From Nilaparvata lugens (lineage: Eukaryota > Arthropoda > Insecta > Hemiptera > Delphacidae), in the NCBI RefSeq assembly GCF_014356525.2, contig NC_052507.1, positions 56,144,347-56,208,346 on the forward strand: a DNA stretch of 64,000 nucleotides, given 5' to 3'. Under the pieces are notes generated by a model that did not search any database, was not told the DNA's origin, and saw only the letters and a program-made list of their open reading frames with translations. Positions 24,257-37,014 of the stretch are shown in pieces. The stretch's first letter is position 1; every line of letters begins with the position of its first letter. A program made the translations under genes and the position numbers.

Positions 24257-24439
24257 ACGTACCCTTCAACATATATGATTGCAGAACCAGTCAATCCAGC
24301 GGTAAAGATTGCCGACTGATAAAGCAGCAGCAGTTTGCAGCGATTGATAGCAGAATCTGGTATAAGCTCATCGAAGAGCTGGTAATAGTTGTATGGTATT
24401 TTTATTATTTTAAGCAGGTGCCAAGATAATTATCAAAAA

Positions 24440-24860
24440 TATTCAAATATCTCATGCTCTACCGACAGACTGCCAGCTGGGCATATGTAACCCCAAATAC
24501 AGCTTTACAGTGTTCATGAGTGAATATGCGTCTGTATACACGATATCTCATCTCCTAATTAACGGAATGACTTGTAATTTGAAACTCAAGGTCCTTACAA
24601 TAAAAGGATCCGACACGGAAAATTTCGATCAAATGCAATCCAAGATGACAGCTAAAATGGCGAAAATGTTGTCAAAAACAGGGTTTTTCGTCATTTTCTC
24701 GAGAACGGCTCCAACGATTTTGATTGAATTCATACCTAGAATAGTCATTGATAAGCTCTATCAACTGCCATGAGTCCCATATCTGTAAAAATCTCAGGAG
24801 CTCCACCCCATCTATGCAAAGTTTGATTTCAGATTCCCAATCATCAGGCTTCAGATACAA
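24440..24860. repeat. Dispersed repeat family D, copy 1
   Basis: The block around CACGATATCTCATCTCCTAA, then ..GAACGGCTCCAACGATTTTG.., then ..AAGCTCTATCAACTGCCATG recurs at 35583-36020 with the same order. The 87-codon frame here reads through it by chance. In copy 2 it follows a GT microsatellite. It is probably a retroposed family of unknown type. Confidence 0.7.
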
Positions 24861-24914
24861 TTAAAAAAAAATTCAGTGGAAAAGATTCAGCATGGAAATC
24901 TCTACAATTAATGT

Positions 24915-26506
24915 TGTAAGAGATTTTTTGAATAACTGGCAAAATCACTAAATGAAAAGATTTTATAGGTCTCAAGCAAACAGCTGCTTTGTTATCGCAT
25001 GGGTGCGATATCAACAAACTCAAGATTAGATAATAACGGGTATCCAGGCTACAGTTTTGAACAGCCAAATGGAAAGGAGAATATAATTGCTATTTATTTA
25101 AATATATAAATAATGAATTTTTGAGGTTAGGTTATATGATACTTACTGGTCGGCAACCTAAATAATCGGTTAAGCCGTATAAATTGAGAATTAGCCAGAC
25201 ACCTGTGGCAAATTTAGTTTGCATACAAATAGCATCCACTTAAAATGTGATCAGAGGATTGGTAACCGCATGGCATGTTAATGTAAAAGGAAAAACATTT
25301 TTAAAGAAATACAAGAATATTTATTATGTCATACAAGCATGGACAAAATGTGTAAAATAAATAAAAATATTAAGGAAGTGTGGTATATCCTACTCAGCAT
25401 ATGAATACATTTGTAATTTTAGAATAAGCCAATCAAAATACAGTGACTGACCGGCGGTAAAAGCAAGTCAATTCAAAAATATACTTTATTTATTATATAA
25501 ATGATAAGAATTTGTTAACTCTACAATAGACTACTCAGTTCATTATAAATGGGATAATTAAAAAATATAATATTTGATCTTTATGCAATAACCTAGCAGA
25601 TTGACATGGACTATTTTGAATCATGTAATTGCGTAGTAGTTGGATATTAAAATAATATGCAAATTTGAAATTACAGAAGTAGGGTCGTGGAAAGAATAGG
25701 GGTAGATCAAAGCCCACTTGCTTGTCAGAGGTCACCGGGAACAGCCACCAATTATATAGAGCACAAGATTGTACGTTTTAAAAAATTTTAGTTTGAAGTT
25801 AAGAATGAATTCCATAATACTCAGTGAGGTCGTATTAAGGCGTAAGTTGCATAAAATAAATCAATATTCCCATTGGAGAAGACATCAGCCCACCAGAAAG
25901 GCCTAGGACATCAAAAGAATCTGGATCGCCTTCATACTTTGTGAAATTCGACACGTGAGTTCTATTGTTGGAAAATACCAAGGGCACCCTCAGTGCTTCG
26001 AATAAATCATGATTCAATGAAGCTATCTCGACAAAAGGTTTTTTAAATATTGAAATTAATGTCAAACTTGAGCAAGTCTTTAAACGTAAAGGGGATTTTG
26101 TTAAGAACAATATATCAGATTTACATGTTTAAGTATGAACAGATGGAGTATTTATTGATTTTTGATATTATAATATATGCTCACTTGACCATTCTTTTTA
26201 TCAGTAAATTATGAAGATGTTAATGAAGCTCTTGTTCATAGGATAAATTGATTTATCTGATTTCCACCAGAGGCCGAACTTTAGCCCTGAGAGATACATG
26301 TTAATATATTCAGAGATTTATAATTTATATTTTGTTATTCATATTAATTTGGTAAGAAGATATATGAGATTTTATTCGACAAGCAACAGCAAGTCAATAA
26401 CTGAGCTGCATAATTTGAATGCATATGATTGCTGATTAAAGAAGCACATGGTATTTCTTCGTGCTAGAAGCAGAGTGAAACACTAGTTAGCTATCTGTGA
26501 TATTTT

Positions 26507-26571
<65 letters not shown>

Positions 26572-27326
26572 TATATATTTGTTCTTTTATTATTTTGTAT
26601 ACTTGTTGCTCTATATTTTATTCATTCATTGATATTTTGTGTAATATATTTGTGTATTTTATTTGAATGGTGTACCCTTTATTTATTATCCTATCTCCAT
26701 GCATGACCAATCTCGTTATAGTCTATTTTGTTACCAGTACTGAAATATTTTCAAGATTACCAGCCAACTATATTTGTCACCGAATAAGTTGGATAAATCG
26801 GCGATATACAGCATTGATTATCAAATCTTTGGAAATAATACGTTCCCGAGATTTATATAAATTGTCCAGCATCAACACATCTGATTTGAAGGATCTCGAA
26901 GGTCATAGTATTAAGTTGCAGCAACATGAATTAATATAATTTATACGGTATTCTGATAGAAATATCGCCTTTGATCCCGCTCAGTATCATTCTTCATTGA
27001 TGACCACTTTGGTGAATGGTGGCGAGTGGCATTAGTGGCGATATCGCATCGTCTAGTACGATAGTCAGAGCCCTTATATCTGTCTATATCTACTGCATCT
27101 GTATTTGTGGAGTTCAACAAATCAGTCACAGAAACTGTGAACTGTTGAAGCGGCCGACGTCAGTAACCAGCAAAAGCAGAGAACTGTGTGAGCTCCTGAG
27201 AGAGCTGGTAAGAAATTGGTACTATTTCTTTTCCAGGAACCACAAAAGGAGTTATATATCTTTCAAATCTTGCTCTACCGACTGCAGCCAAGCAGGGCAC
27301 ACATTAGTGAAAAAGATAACGTGACA
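24915..27326 (+). mobile_element. Solo LTR, diverged relative of the 5-kb element
   Basis: It starts TGTAAGAG and ends GTGACA. It aligns in order with the LTRs at 5019 and 12491: TTTTATAGGTCT, GATTAGATAATAACGGGTAT, CCAGACACC, ACTCAGTTCATTATAAAT, GAGAAGACATCAGCC, CACCCTCAGTGCTTCGA, and the end block CTACCGACTGCAGCCAAGC. ATGT flanks both sides (24911-24914 and 27327-27330). This is a clean 4-bp target duplication that supports both ends and shows recombination to a solo LTR. It is older than the 5-kb element, judged by divergence. Confidence 0.85.
26508..26567. repeat. (AT)n microsatellite
   Basis: About 60 bases of pure AT dinucleotide inside the solo LTR, at the position homologous to the AT tract in the 3-prime LTR of the full element. 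Confidence 0.95.
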
Positions 27327-28975
27327 ATGTCCAGTAACATTTTCACCTAAAATTGAAAATAAGCTCGAAATTCGAAAAAATGTGATTCTCCAATTGCAAA
27401 CTGTTGGCAACTGTTGATTCTATAAAATGATTCACAATGAGAAGATAGCAGACCTCGTATGTCTCCAGCATTATTGTCCTGTCACCAGCTGACTCACATC
27501 TTTGTTTATAAGTTAGTAGAGAGATGCGCATGAACAATAGCGTCAGGTGATCAATTCTCATAACGGCAAGGAAAGTTGTGTGACTGTGCCACACCAAGTT
27601 TTCCTTATTATTAAAAATTGTTCTTATTCTTGTAGCTTGTCATGATTCATAAGACATTGGGACAAAAGGCTAACTTCATAAACATTTTAAAATTCCCAAT
27701 GAATTAAAACTAAAACTCAACAGTTCAGTTCCCAGTTGGAATCTAAATATTATTATTCTGTCGGAGGAATTTATTTCACAATTCAAAGCCAAGCAATATC
27801 CCTTGAACAATAATTATAACAAAACTAGCCATCCAGCTCGCTTCGCTCGCCATATCCGTCTAGCCAGTCTGGACCCCCGACTGGATCGTATAAGAATGAA
27901 ATCAGCAGGCTCGATTCGCTAAATGGATATGGCAAGCAAAGCGAGTAGCTCTTATTGAAGGAGCAGTGCCCAATCAATTTTTCCGCGATAAATGCATTCC
28001 AATCTTTAACAAAGTCAACTCAACTTAATGCCAACCTGACAAAATAATTAATTTAGTTACCAGTTAACAACTGTTTCGAAGAGGTACTCTCTCTAGATTA
28101 TAGTTCTACATGGTATGGACATTTTTCAATTATAATTAAGAGAATAAGAAGAATATACATGCTAAAAGACGAACTTTAAACCCTTGAAAACCACCTGGTC
28201 TGGCCAGAGAATTCGAACTGTAGTGCCAAAATCCCAGACTGCAGTTCTGCCAATAGCAGGCTTGTGTTTGCGCCAGCGCAGACCGTCCAGCTGTTTTTGG
28301 CCTTGTCGATGTTGAAAGCTTCAGTCTGTCTTGTCTAGTCACCCCGTTGTTGTGCAAGACCGAATTTGTGTTTTGTCATGTAATTTCGATCGGAAATTTC
28401 TTGTAAATAATTGTTTGAGTGTAGTGTGTGTGAATTATGAATATAACAGGGTAAATAGTATTGAATTGAATTAATTTGAATCGGATTTGAATTTATAAAG
28501 AATCCAGTTTGAGCTTTGTTCGAAACACAGTGCATAGCCTGCAAGTTGAACGCGAAAAGACAGCCCGGAAGCCAGAACCTGTCTTATTCCCAGATTTCAT
28601 CCCACCCTGAATCTGACCAAAACACCTAATAAAGGCTTTGAAGGGCAAGTAGACAAGATTGGAATCAATCTGGTGAGTTTTTGCTCTTTTTTATTGTTCA
28701 TTAATGCAGAGTTTAACTGTACAAATAACCTGGCTCAAATTGAAGATTAAATTTTGCCCCTTGTTTGTATTTGATTATTTGAATAGTAAATTACAGTCCT
28801 CTGGTAGCTCTAGCCTGAGCTTTGTTCAGAACACCACCCTTAGAGTTAAAATATTGCCAAAACATTTCTTAGTGCACCTCTAAAGGGCCAACTGAAGATA
28901 CCTACCAAATTTGAACGTTTTTGGTCCGGTAGATTTTTAGTTCTGCGAGTGAGTGAGTGCCATTTCGCTTTTATA
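27327..28975. other. Gene-free DNA with repeat family B copy 2 and a transposon-end motif
   Basis: No gene is seen. At 27564-27597 lies AAGGAAAGTTGTGTGACTGT..CCACACCA, the same end motif that closes the degenerate transposon at 36303. At 27820-27960 there is a GCTCGCTTCGCTCG-containing block with a partly inverted second half. At 27961-28110 repeat family B recurs. The last 250 bp, with GTGAGTGAGTGCCATTTCGC near 28950, look like the 3-prime end of a retroposon into which the mariner element inserted. Confidence 0.55.
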
Positions 28976-30298
28976 TACAGAGTGGGGCAGAGTGGACTCC
29001 CTGATATGATCGGTTAACTGTATAGAAACCATACAAGACTATTACAAAAGCTTTTTATTCCTGAAATAGAAATACAATGCAATTTATTTTTCATTAAGTT
29101 TTAAAAATGACATCGTCCAGGTGATGGCAAGCAATGCACATATTCAGGCATTCCATGAAGTTTTCAAAAACTCTACGCAGCATATCTGGCGTTATTCCAG
29201 TGATAACATCAACAATTGCTTCCTTAAGGGCTTCCAAGGTCCTTGGTCGAACTTTGTAAACCTCAGATTTGAGGTAACCCCAAAGAAAATAATCGCATGG
29301 GCTTAGATCGGGGGAGCGAAGGGGCCATGAAACATCCCCTCGTAATGAGATCAAGCGGCTAGGAAACCGTTGTTGCAGAAGTTGGCGAGAGCGACGGGCG
29401 GTATGAGCCGTGGCACCATCCTGTTAAAACCAAAAGGCTTCCAAATTATTTTCCTCACCATGCTCCTCAATTCTGGGGAAGAAAAGGTTCTCCAACATCT
29501 GACAATAGCGCACAGCACTCACAGTAACGGTTGCACCTTCCGATTCAAAAAAGTAGGGGCCAATTATGCCTATGGAGGACACAGTACACCACACAGTCAC
29601 TTTTGGAGAATGAAGAGGTTTTTGGTGAAGAGTTCGTGGGTTTTCAGCTGCCCAGTAACGAAAATTTTGCTTATTTACTGTGCCCGAGAGGTGAAAATGT
29701 GCCTCATCACTAGACCACAGAATAGTGCCGTGTTGTAAAGAAGCCAGTATTGCATTGCAAGCATCTGTACGTTTAACAAAATCTGCTGGCATCAATTCTT
29801 GAACAACCATCAACTTATACGGGTGTAAATTGAGGTCTGAGTGTAAAATTCGCCTCACTGTTCTGGCCGACATTCCAAGAGCAGCAGCATGTTTCCGCGC
29901 AGAGCGCGATGGAGATTGTTCAATAGACGCTCTCACCGCCATTATGTTCTCTGGTGTCCTCACACTCTTTGGTTGTCCGACTGGTTTTCTAGGCAGTGCA
30001 GATCCGGTCGCCCGTACACTTGTAATCCATTTCCTTATGGTTTTAGCATCGGGAACACTATCATGACGTTTCAAACCAAACCGTCGACGAAATGCACGCT
30101 GGGTCGCCACCACACTATCCTTATTTTTAAAGAACGTTTCGACTACAAAACCACGATGCTCGCCAGTCCATGGCATGGTGTCTACTAATAATGGCGTCTT
30201 TTCCCCCACCACATGGAACCTCTCCCACTCCGCTAACTCGCGCGCGTACTCTTCAGTGACTGATTGAAACTAGGGAGTCCACTCTGCCCCACCTTGTA
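28976..30298 (-). mobile_element. Mariner-superfamily DNA transposon, nearly complete
   Basis: The ends are inverted repeats: plus-strand left TACAGAGTGGGGCAGAGTGG and right complement TACAAGGTGGGGCAGAGTGG, with about 26 of the first 29 bases matching and weaker pairing further in. TA dinucleotides at both edges fit the TA target of the Tc1/mariner superfamily. The 1.32-kb length and a single transposase gene on the minus strand complete the picture. The flanks look like retroposon ends (CATTTCGCTTTTATA on the left, ACCCGTGCTTCGCAAGG on the right). Confidence 0.9.
29094..30176 (-). pseudogene. Mariner-like transposase with one in-frame stop
   Basis: Cut-and-paste DDE transposase. Start chosen at the Met of MPWTGEHRG (30176), since the first 12 codons of the longer frame have no family resemblance. 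The N-terminal helix-turn-helix region includes VVETFFKNKDSVVATQRAFR and the second HTH has SARKHAAALGMSARTVRRIL. Catalytic residues are D in SSDEAHFHLSG, D in QDGATAHT and D in LSPCDYFLWG, with 41 residues between the last two. One in-frame TAA just before QDGATAHT splits the gene into 250 and about 108 codons. No other break is seen, so loss of function looks recent. Length of about 359 residues is normal for the superfamily. Confidence 0.9.
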
Positions 30299-30545
30299 TT
30301 ACTAGCAGGAACCCGTGCTTCGCAAGGATCTATTTCGAAACTTGACAAAATGAAAACTTGGCGTAATGAAATTTTGAAGAATTGAGAATAAGCCTATAAC
30401 AATTCTTGGTTAATTAAGAATCTATAAGCAAAATTTCAAGTTAATTAGTCCAGTAGTTCAGACGTGATGATGCATCAAGCATAATTTTCTTATCCCGTAC
30501 GTGTATAAGCCAGCTCTTTACTTTATATAATTATTATAGATATAG
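30299..30545. repeat. Retroposon-like repeat
   Basis: Starts ACTAGCAGGAACCCGTGCTT immediately after the mariner element and ends with an AT-rich TATAATTATTATAGAT tail. The ACCCGTGCTTCGC head and TATAGA tail are familiar, from memory, as the ends of short retroposed repeats in many insect genomes. Confidence 0.5.
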
Positions 30546-33480
30546 TTAACGACTGCAAGAGATAGGAGTGTGGAACAAAATAGTGGTGAAACTATGATAA
30601 CACAATAGTAGGTACTACATGAACTTTTTGAAAGTGATTTGAAAAAATGTTAAAACAACAGAACTGAATCCTTATCATTCTACCTTCATTTAGAGAGGCT
30701 CTTGTTTGAGCAGAATGGTAATCTATTTATAAAAAAATGAACGTCTGTTTGTGTGTTTGTTTTTATGTTTGTTTGTTCCCTGTAGACTTGAAAACTACTT
30801 GACATAACGGCATGAAACTTTGGGAATATGTTGTGTGAATATTGGGGATGATTTTAATAGAGGGGCTAATAATAATTATTTATTAATCCATTTTACAGAC
30901 ATATGTTTTCGAAATTTTCGGCCGAGCGGCTACTGAAGAACGAAAAGATGATCATGATTCAAGATCATATTGTGGTAATATGACTTAGCATCTGAAGTTA
31001 CCAGCTGTAATAAACATATCACCCTGTGAAAAATCATTGTGTACTGGTATTAAAACGGTAGTTTGGAGTTGAAGTGGAGTTGATTGGTACCAGCTGTTGA
31101 TAATGGTTCCTTAGAAGACCTATACAAAATAATAATTATTATCACTCACCTATCATTGAGAAACTGGAAAATGTTGAAAAAAATTATTCACCTAATGAAA
31201 GAGAGTATATATATATATACTATACTATACTATATACTATATATATATATATAGTATATATGCATTCATTAATTATTACTGAAGAATGAAAGAATATTTT
31301 ACAATTTTTTGAATTTAGTTTAGCTTATATTCATCCTAAAATGGAAATAATATTGAATTCTGTGTGATTCATCGTACATCGCATATTTCCTGGACCATCG
31401 ACAATCTACAGCTATGAAAACATTGAATATTTTTCTTTGAAACACTGATATAACCTTTTTTTTAATTGAAATCTTTACTGATAGATATTACTACCAATTG
31501 ATTGAGAAGAATAATATGTTTTCTAATAATGAATGCTGCATGACTAAGCACATAAGAAGTCCGTATTGAGATGTAAATGAACATGTTGATTGTCAGATAA
31601 ATTTCATGATTCACCAAATAAATTCAAGTGTAACATGAGATACATTGGCGTTACGAAGTTCGCTGGGTAAGCTAATTGTAAATTAAGCTTTATTATTAAT
31701 AGACAACGCTGAAAAAGACATGCTCAATCACCAGGAATACTATTCCTAATAATAGATAAATATCTAATAATAGAATAATAATCTATGAGGGACCAGTAAG
31801 CCATTAACTTTGAGTAGTTCAATTACTTCCATTATGGACACGGGATACATTATGGACAATCAATACGTATGAAATTTATTAGCTACCATACAGAATGAAA
31901 AATTTTTGATTGCAGTGACCAAGACTACTGTATTATGAATAACCATTCGGATCAAATATAAGGAATTACTCGCATCTCTCATCAACTCGTAATTTTTATT
32001 CACAAAATATTAACAGAAAAATATATATTAAGTTATATTTAATAAACTCACGGCTAGTACTCAAGTTTGTCTTTTTCTGGCCGTGCTACAAATAAATGTA
32101 GGTATATGTTTGACATTTTGTTTCTGTAATCTTTTTGTCTATTAGGAGAGTTTTCAATGTGATTTTTGATGGCAATAAAATTTGAATTTGAAAAAAGAAT
32201 TATCAACAAACTCCTAACCAAAGAAAACCTTTGTGCTCTGTTCTAATCGGAGTGTATGAGACTCCATATACAGCTGATAGAAGGCGCAAACCGAACTGGC
32301 CAAGCATACAACGATGGAACAAACATGTGGTAAGGTCGCGCTCTCAATCAATGCAAAATCAATTCGATCAGCTAATTGATGAAATTGTTTCAAGCTTACC
32401 AATGATTACAACATATGTTAGAATATCATGTGTCAATTATATCAGTTCCATATGGAGTTCACCTTACCATAAGCTTACTTGATAGGATCCTTTTTCATCC
32501 TTTGAAATCCTCAGAGGCAAAATATCTCAAAATCCGTTCTTAGTGCTCGTCTAGCATGTTTGAAGAATATTTGTGCAAAGTTTTAAGTCTGTAGGCCAAT
32601 TAGTTTGAGCTGTAGTGTGATTTTACATCAAAATTTTCGAAAAGTGCCCTCTCCTGAACCCCCCTGTGCTCCTGATTGGAATTTTTCTGCATAGATTAAT
32701 TTTTTTCGTACCTGAACGAAAAAGTTACTCATGACTTTGCTGTGAAATGAACGGTTAAAAAGTGAAAATTTTGGGGGGCCCAGCTCCCTCGGGGGGGCAA
32801 ATTTCTGAAAATCCTTTCTTAGTGGATGTTTTCATGCTACCATAAACAATCGTGCAAGATTTCAAGTTTTGAGGCTCAGTAGTTTGGGCTGTGGTGCGAT
32901 TTCAGTCTGTCGGGGCTCAGCCTTTTATAAGTATAGAGAAGAAGAAGAAGAGATATAGATAACACATCATGTTGTTCAATCTATAATGATAACAGCTGAT
33001 AAATTTGAAAATTGGTGAACTAGAAACCCATAAAATTAATAAATGGCGATTTTTCAATGCATCACGGGATTGTGTCATGACCTGTATTTATAGACCTTGG
33101 CTTATAGAAGTTGGCTTTAGAAGGGGCGTTCACAATCCAGAGTTATCAAAAAGCACTTAAGCTGTCTTAAACAACATTGTGAATACCCATTTTAGAGTTC
33201 ACAATTTTGAATTAACTTGAAAATTTTGTAGTTCAAGAAATCACATCTTACTATTAACACGTGAACACCAGGTGTTGTTGAAAATCTAAGTACAGTCCAA
33301 ATCCAAATCTCAATTACACTACATCTCTTTCACATTCTATATCACGCCGCTTATCAACCTTTTCTCCCTTCCAACATTTTCCCCCGATATTTTGCCCAAT
33401 TCCATCTTTTCTCTACAATTTTTACTCTCCAACTAGGGAGGCCATTTTTCAAAGCCCTGAACGACGGAAACCAGACTGAC
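30546..33480. other. Gene-free DNA with simple repeats
   Basis: No gene is supported. It includes an AT/ACT palindrome-like tract at 31205-31262 and, at about 32490-32945, two related blocks (AAAATCCGTTCTTAGTGCTC and AAAATCCTTTCTTAGTGGAT, each followed by a GCAAAG/GCAAGAT..TTTGAG..TTTG(A/G)GCTGT stretch). These look like a tandem of a retroposon 3-prime unit ending in TTTTATAAGTATAGAG. Confidence 0.5.
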
Positions 33481-34240
33481 AAAATATTTTTCTAGATGTC
33501 TGTCAACAATTATTTTTCTTCAATATTCTTCACATGTATTACAATTAATTCTTTCAACCTTTTTTCTCATCTTTTCTTTCTCCACTTAGTACATCATAGC
33601 GCTTTTACAACTCCAATCTTGTCTATTACCTCTATTATATTGCTTCTTCACTCCTGTTACTTCCATCAATTTTTGGCTCAAATTTTCCATCAGTTTTTTC
33701 ATTCTCCGCCTTCTATTCCTCCTCAACCCTCTCTTCCTTTTTATCCTATATATTTTTATTGCTGCTCGCTTCATCTTCTATCTCCAGTTTCCTTTGTAAA
33801 AAATGTGGAATAGCGCTTCAATTATTTACAAAACGAGAAAAACTAATAAAGCCGAACGTAAGAATCGATACCCCTGACATTGATGAGCAGCTTTCTGTTT
33901 TTCCCTCTCATCATTCTTCAAAGTGTGTTTTCTTTCTCTTTTTCTTCTCCTTCTTTCCCCTTTTTCTTCTTCCTTCTTCTTCTCTTTCTTATTCTTTCCC
34001 TTCTTCTTCTGCTATTGCTTGTTCTTCCTCTTCATCCCACTTCTTTCAATTTTTCTTTGCCTCCTTCTTCCTTTTCTTATACTTCTTTTCCTTTTCATCT
34101 TTCACCCTATAATTCTACTCTCTTTTCTTCTCCCTGGGTTTCACCGACAACTTCTCTCATTTGCACCAGTTGGAGAAATGTCAATTCAATTATTCCAGAT
34201 CAATTTCAATTATTATTTGAATTGGAAATAATCTTCTAGC
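33480..34240. repeat. Pyrimidine-rich low-complexity region
   Basis: The plus strand is dominated by T and C (TTCTTC and CCTTT runs), which opens several overlapping frames rich in Ser, Phe and Leu. The frames overlap each other in all three phases, which marks composition rather than coding. Confidence 0.75.
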
Positions 34241-35482
34241 TATTGACTCTTAAAGAATGCTTCCAACAGTCTCACCAACCTTCGAGAAGCTTTATACAAT
34301 GATTGTAACTCTGTGGAAATTGATACTGAAGCTATTCATCCGAAAAGCATGATTCAAGCGAATCAAGAACTTTGTTCGTAAATTAAACATTTAGTCTATA
34401 ATCAATTAGATTAGTCAATTAATATTCTGAAGTTTATGAGGTAGGTTTCTGAAGTTTATTCTGAAGTTTATGAGTCAAATATCATGAGTCATTTAAGTCT
34501 ATGCATCATTTCACAGATGTAAGGCCTTTAACAGGTTTCACTCTAAACTATCAACATCTTTCATTGGTTATTTATTTCATTCGAGTATTACAATATTGCG
34601 ATAGTATCCCTCTAGCTGTAAGCTGTTTGAGGGATAATTATATAAAAATAATCCTTTACATACAATAAAAAACAATCAATAACAATAATTATTTTTCTTA
34701 ATTAACCTGATTATATTTCTCCATTTTTGTAACCGATTGTTCTCTTTTGTCCATTGCATCATAAGTTAACTCAACTTAAACCGTCTTAACTGAACGAAAT
34801 AATACATATAGAAAAAGACTTTACTTGGTAAGCGACAATTGACAAGATAAGCGCTCTGGGATATTACCTAATGTTACTCACTCTGAACATAAATATTTAT
34901 TAAATCATAATATTATATCTTCATTGAAAAACTTAAATTATTTTAAACTCAAAAAATATAATGGATAGTCAATAAAAAATACATAAACTCGAATAATCAC
35001 AACAAACAAAAAACAACTCATTTCCTGAAACTAATCAAAATTATTTATCCTTATGAAGTGCACTTTGAGTTAAGTTTGAATCTCATTCTTACTCTGTAAC
35101 ATTGTCAGCTCTAATGGAAATGAATTAGCTATCGATGCTCAATGCTGACCAATAAAGCTGAAGGCGAAAGCACACAGCAACTACAGTCGAACGTATGCAG
35201 ACAGACGGAGGAAAGTCCCTCTTTCAGAGTTCTATTCTATTGTATGAGATAATACAAACCAATGATATTATTGGTAAGCAAGTTATTAGAATTGGTTGTT
35301 TGATTGAATTACTTCATTCATAAAGATTTTAATATATACCGGCTCATACATAAATTAATAGCTACAAGAGAACACCCTTTTGATAAAATGAAAAAGTAAG
35401 TATCAATTTGAGATTATCAAAAAGTACAAGGTACGCCAGAGAAACAGAGAAACTTACTTATTTGAAAGGTCAATAAAAACAA

Positions 35483-35484
<2 letters not shown>
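34241..35484. other. Gene-free DNA
   Basis: AT-rich; I see no gene, RNA gene or clear repeat in it. Confidence 0.5.

Positions 35485-35580
<96 letters not shown>
35485..35580. repeat. (GT)n microsatellite
   Basis: About 96 bases of uninterrupted GT. It directly precedes repeat family D copy 2. Confidence 0.98.
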
Positions 35581-35581
<1 letters not shown>

Positions 35582-35582
35582 T

Positions 35583-36020
35583 GTGAACACGATAACTCCA
35601 TTCCTAATTAACCAATTGACTTGAAATTATAAACTTAAGGTCCTTATACCATGAGTATCCGACAATAAGAAATTCAATAAAATTCAATTCAAAATGGCGG
35701 AAAAATTGGGGATAATGACTAAAAAACCATGTTTTCCACGGTTTTCTCGAAAACGGCTCCAACGATTTTCTTCAAATTTATACCCTAGATAGCTATACAT
35801 AAGCTCTATCAACTGACATTAGTCTCATTCTTGAGAAAATTGCAGGAGCTCCGTAATATTCTTGTGAAAAATGGCGTATAATCACAAAAAACCATGTTTT
35901 TCACGATTTCCTCAAAAATGACTTGACCAATTTTTTTCAAATTCATACCCTGTACAGTTATATATCAGCTCTATTAACTAGCATGAGTCTCCTCCCTGAG
36001 AAACTAACAGGGGGTCCACC
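35583..36020. repeat. Dispersed repeat family D, copy 2
   Basis: Homologous to 24440-24860, with GAACACGATAACTCCATTCC, then ..AAACGGCTCCAACGATTTTC.. and ..AAGCTCTATCAACTGACATT. The second half repeats the first in diverged form (a second ..TATATCAGCTCTATTAACTAGCATGAG block near 35960), so the unit seems duplicated. Confidence 0.7.
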
Positions 36021-36302
36021 CCATCCTTGAGAAATTTTTTTTAATCTCCTTCTCGTGCTTGAGGTAGGTGGGTAGAGCAGTTTTTTTTCAAAAGAGCACA
36101 AGTCGATTTTTCATTTGTAGAACAGCTGTTTTGACAACTTTAAAAAATCCTCAAATTTCATAATTCAAACAAAGGAAAATTTACTATGAAAACAATAACA
36201 ATAGTATAATCGTAGATTTAATGAAATTATTTAGCCGCCAGTCGGCATAATGTTATTCCCCTAGATTATCCTCGTTTAAGAATGAGGCTTATAGATCAAT
36301 GA

Positions 36303-37014
36303 GCAAGGAAAGTTGTGTGAGTGTACCACACCAGATTTTTGAAATTAGTATAACCTCTTTGCAGTATATCAATCGGTATGTTGGCAATGGCGTCGCGAAT
36401 GTTGTTCTTCAGATGGGCTAAGGTTCGTGGTCGATCGACATGATCCAGGTATTTCGAATAACCCTATAGAAAAGTCACATTGAGGGAACGCATGTGGAAA
36501 TGAGCCTTGTCACTGAAAAAAAAAATACCGCGTCTTCAGGCAGGTTGTCAATCAGCATATCACATGCATTTTGACTGACAATAAAATCGAGTTCAGTCAA
36601 TTCTTGAACAACAGCCAGTTCATAGGGATGAAATTGAAGGTCTTCATGGAAAATTCGTCGAACAGAGGAATCAGGAATTGCCATAGCAGCTGCGTGTTTG
36701 CAAGCCAAACTCCTGGGAGAACGCATAACTGACTGCCTCACTCTTTCGATATTTTCTGGAGTTCTGATGTCTTGTTGAATTCCATTTTTGGGTTTAGCGA
36801 CACTTCGACACTCCCGAAATGAGTTAACCCACGACAGAATCAAATTACGGCCAGAAACGAGAATGTGAGGAGGAATTTCAAATCGAGCGCTGAAGGCACG
36901 TTGCATAGCAACAAGTGACCGACCATAAGAAAAGAAGCTCTCAACTGCGAAGGCCTCTCTAGACCAGAGCATGATGGCTACTTGCTTGAGAGAGGATAAA
37001 ATTGAGAGCTTCAT
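36303..37014 (-). pseudogene. Degenerate mariner-like transposon with transposase remnant
   Basis: A relative of the transposase at 29094. The minus-strand frame 36475-37014 keeps the N-terminal HTH (FAVESFFSYGRSLVAMQRAF) and the second HTH (LACKHAAAMAIPDSSVRRIF), then PYELAVVQELTELDF as in the intact relative (PYKLMVVQELMPADF). The catalytic middle is missing, and C-terminal residues (DRPRTLAHLKNNIRDAIANI-like) reappear at about 36380-36470, so there is an internal deletion. AAGGAAAGTTGTGTGAGTGT at 36303 looks like its terminal repeat. I did not find the opposite end. Confidence 0.75.

Noticed and set aside
33496..34239. Four overlapping Ser/Phe/Leu-rich ORFs
   Set aside because: Open in several frames at once because the strand is pyrimidine-rich, so composition explains them.
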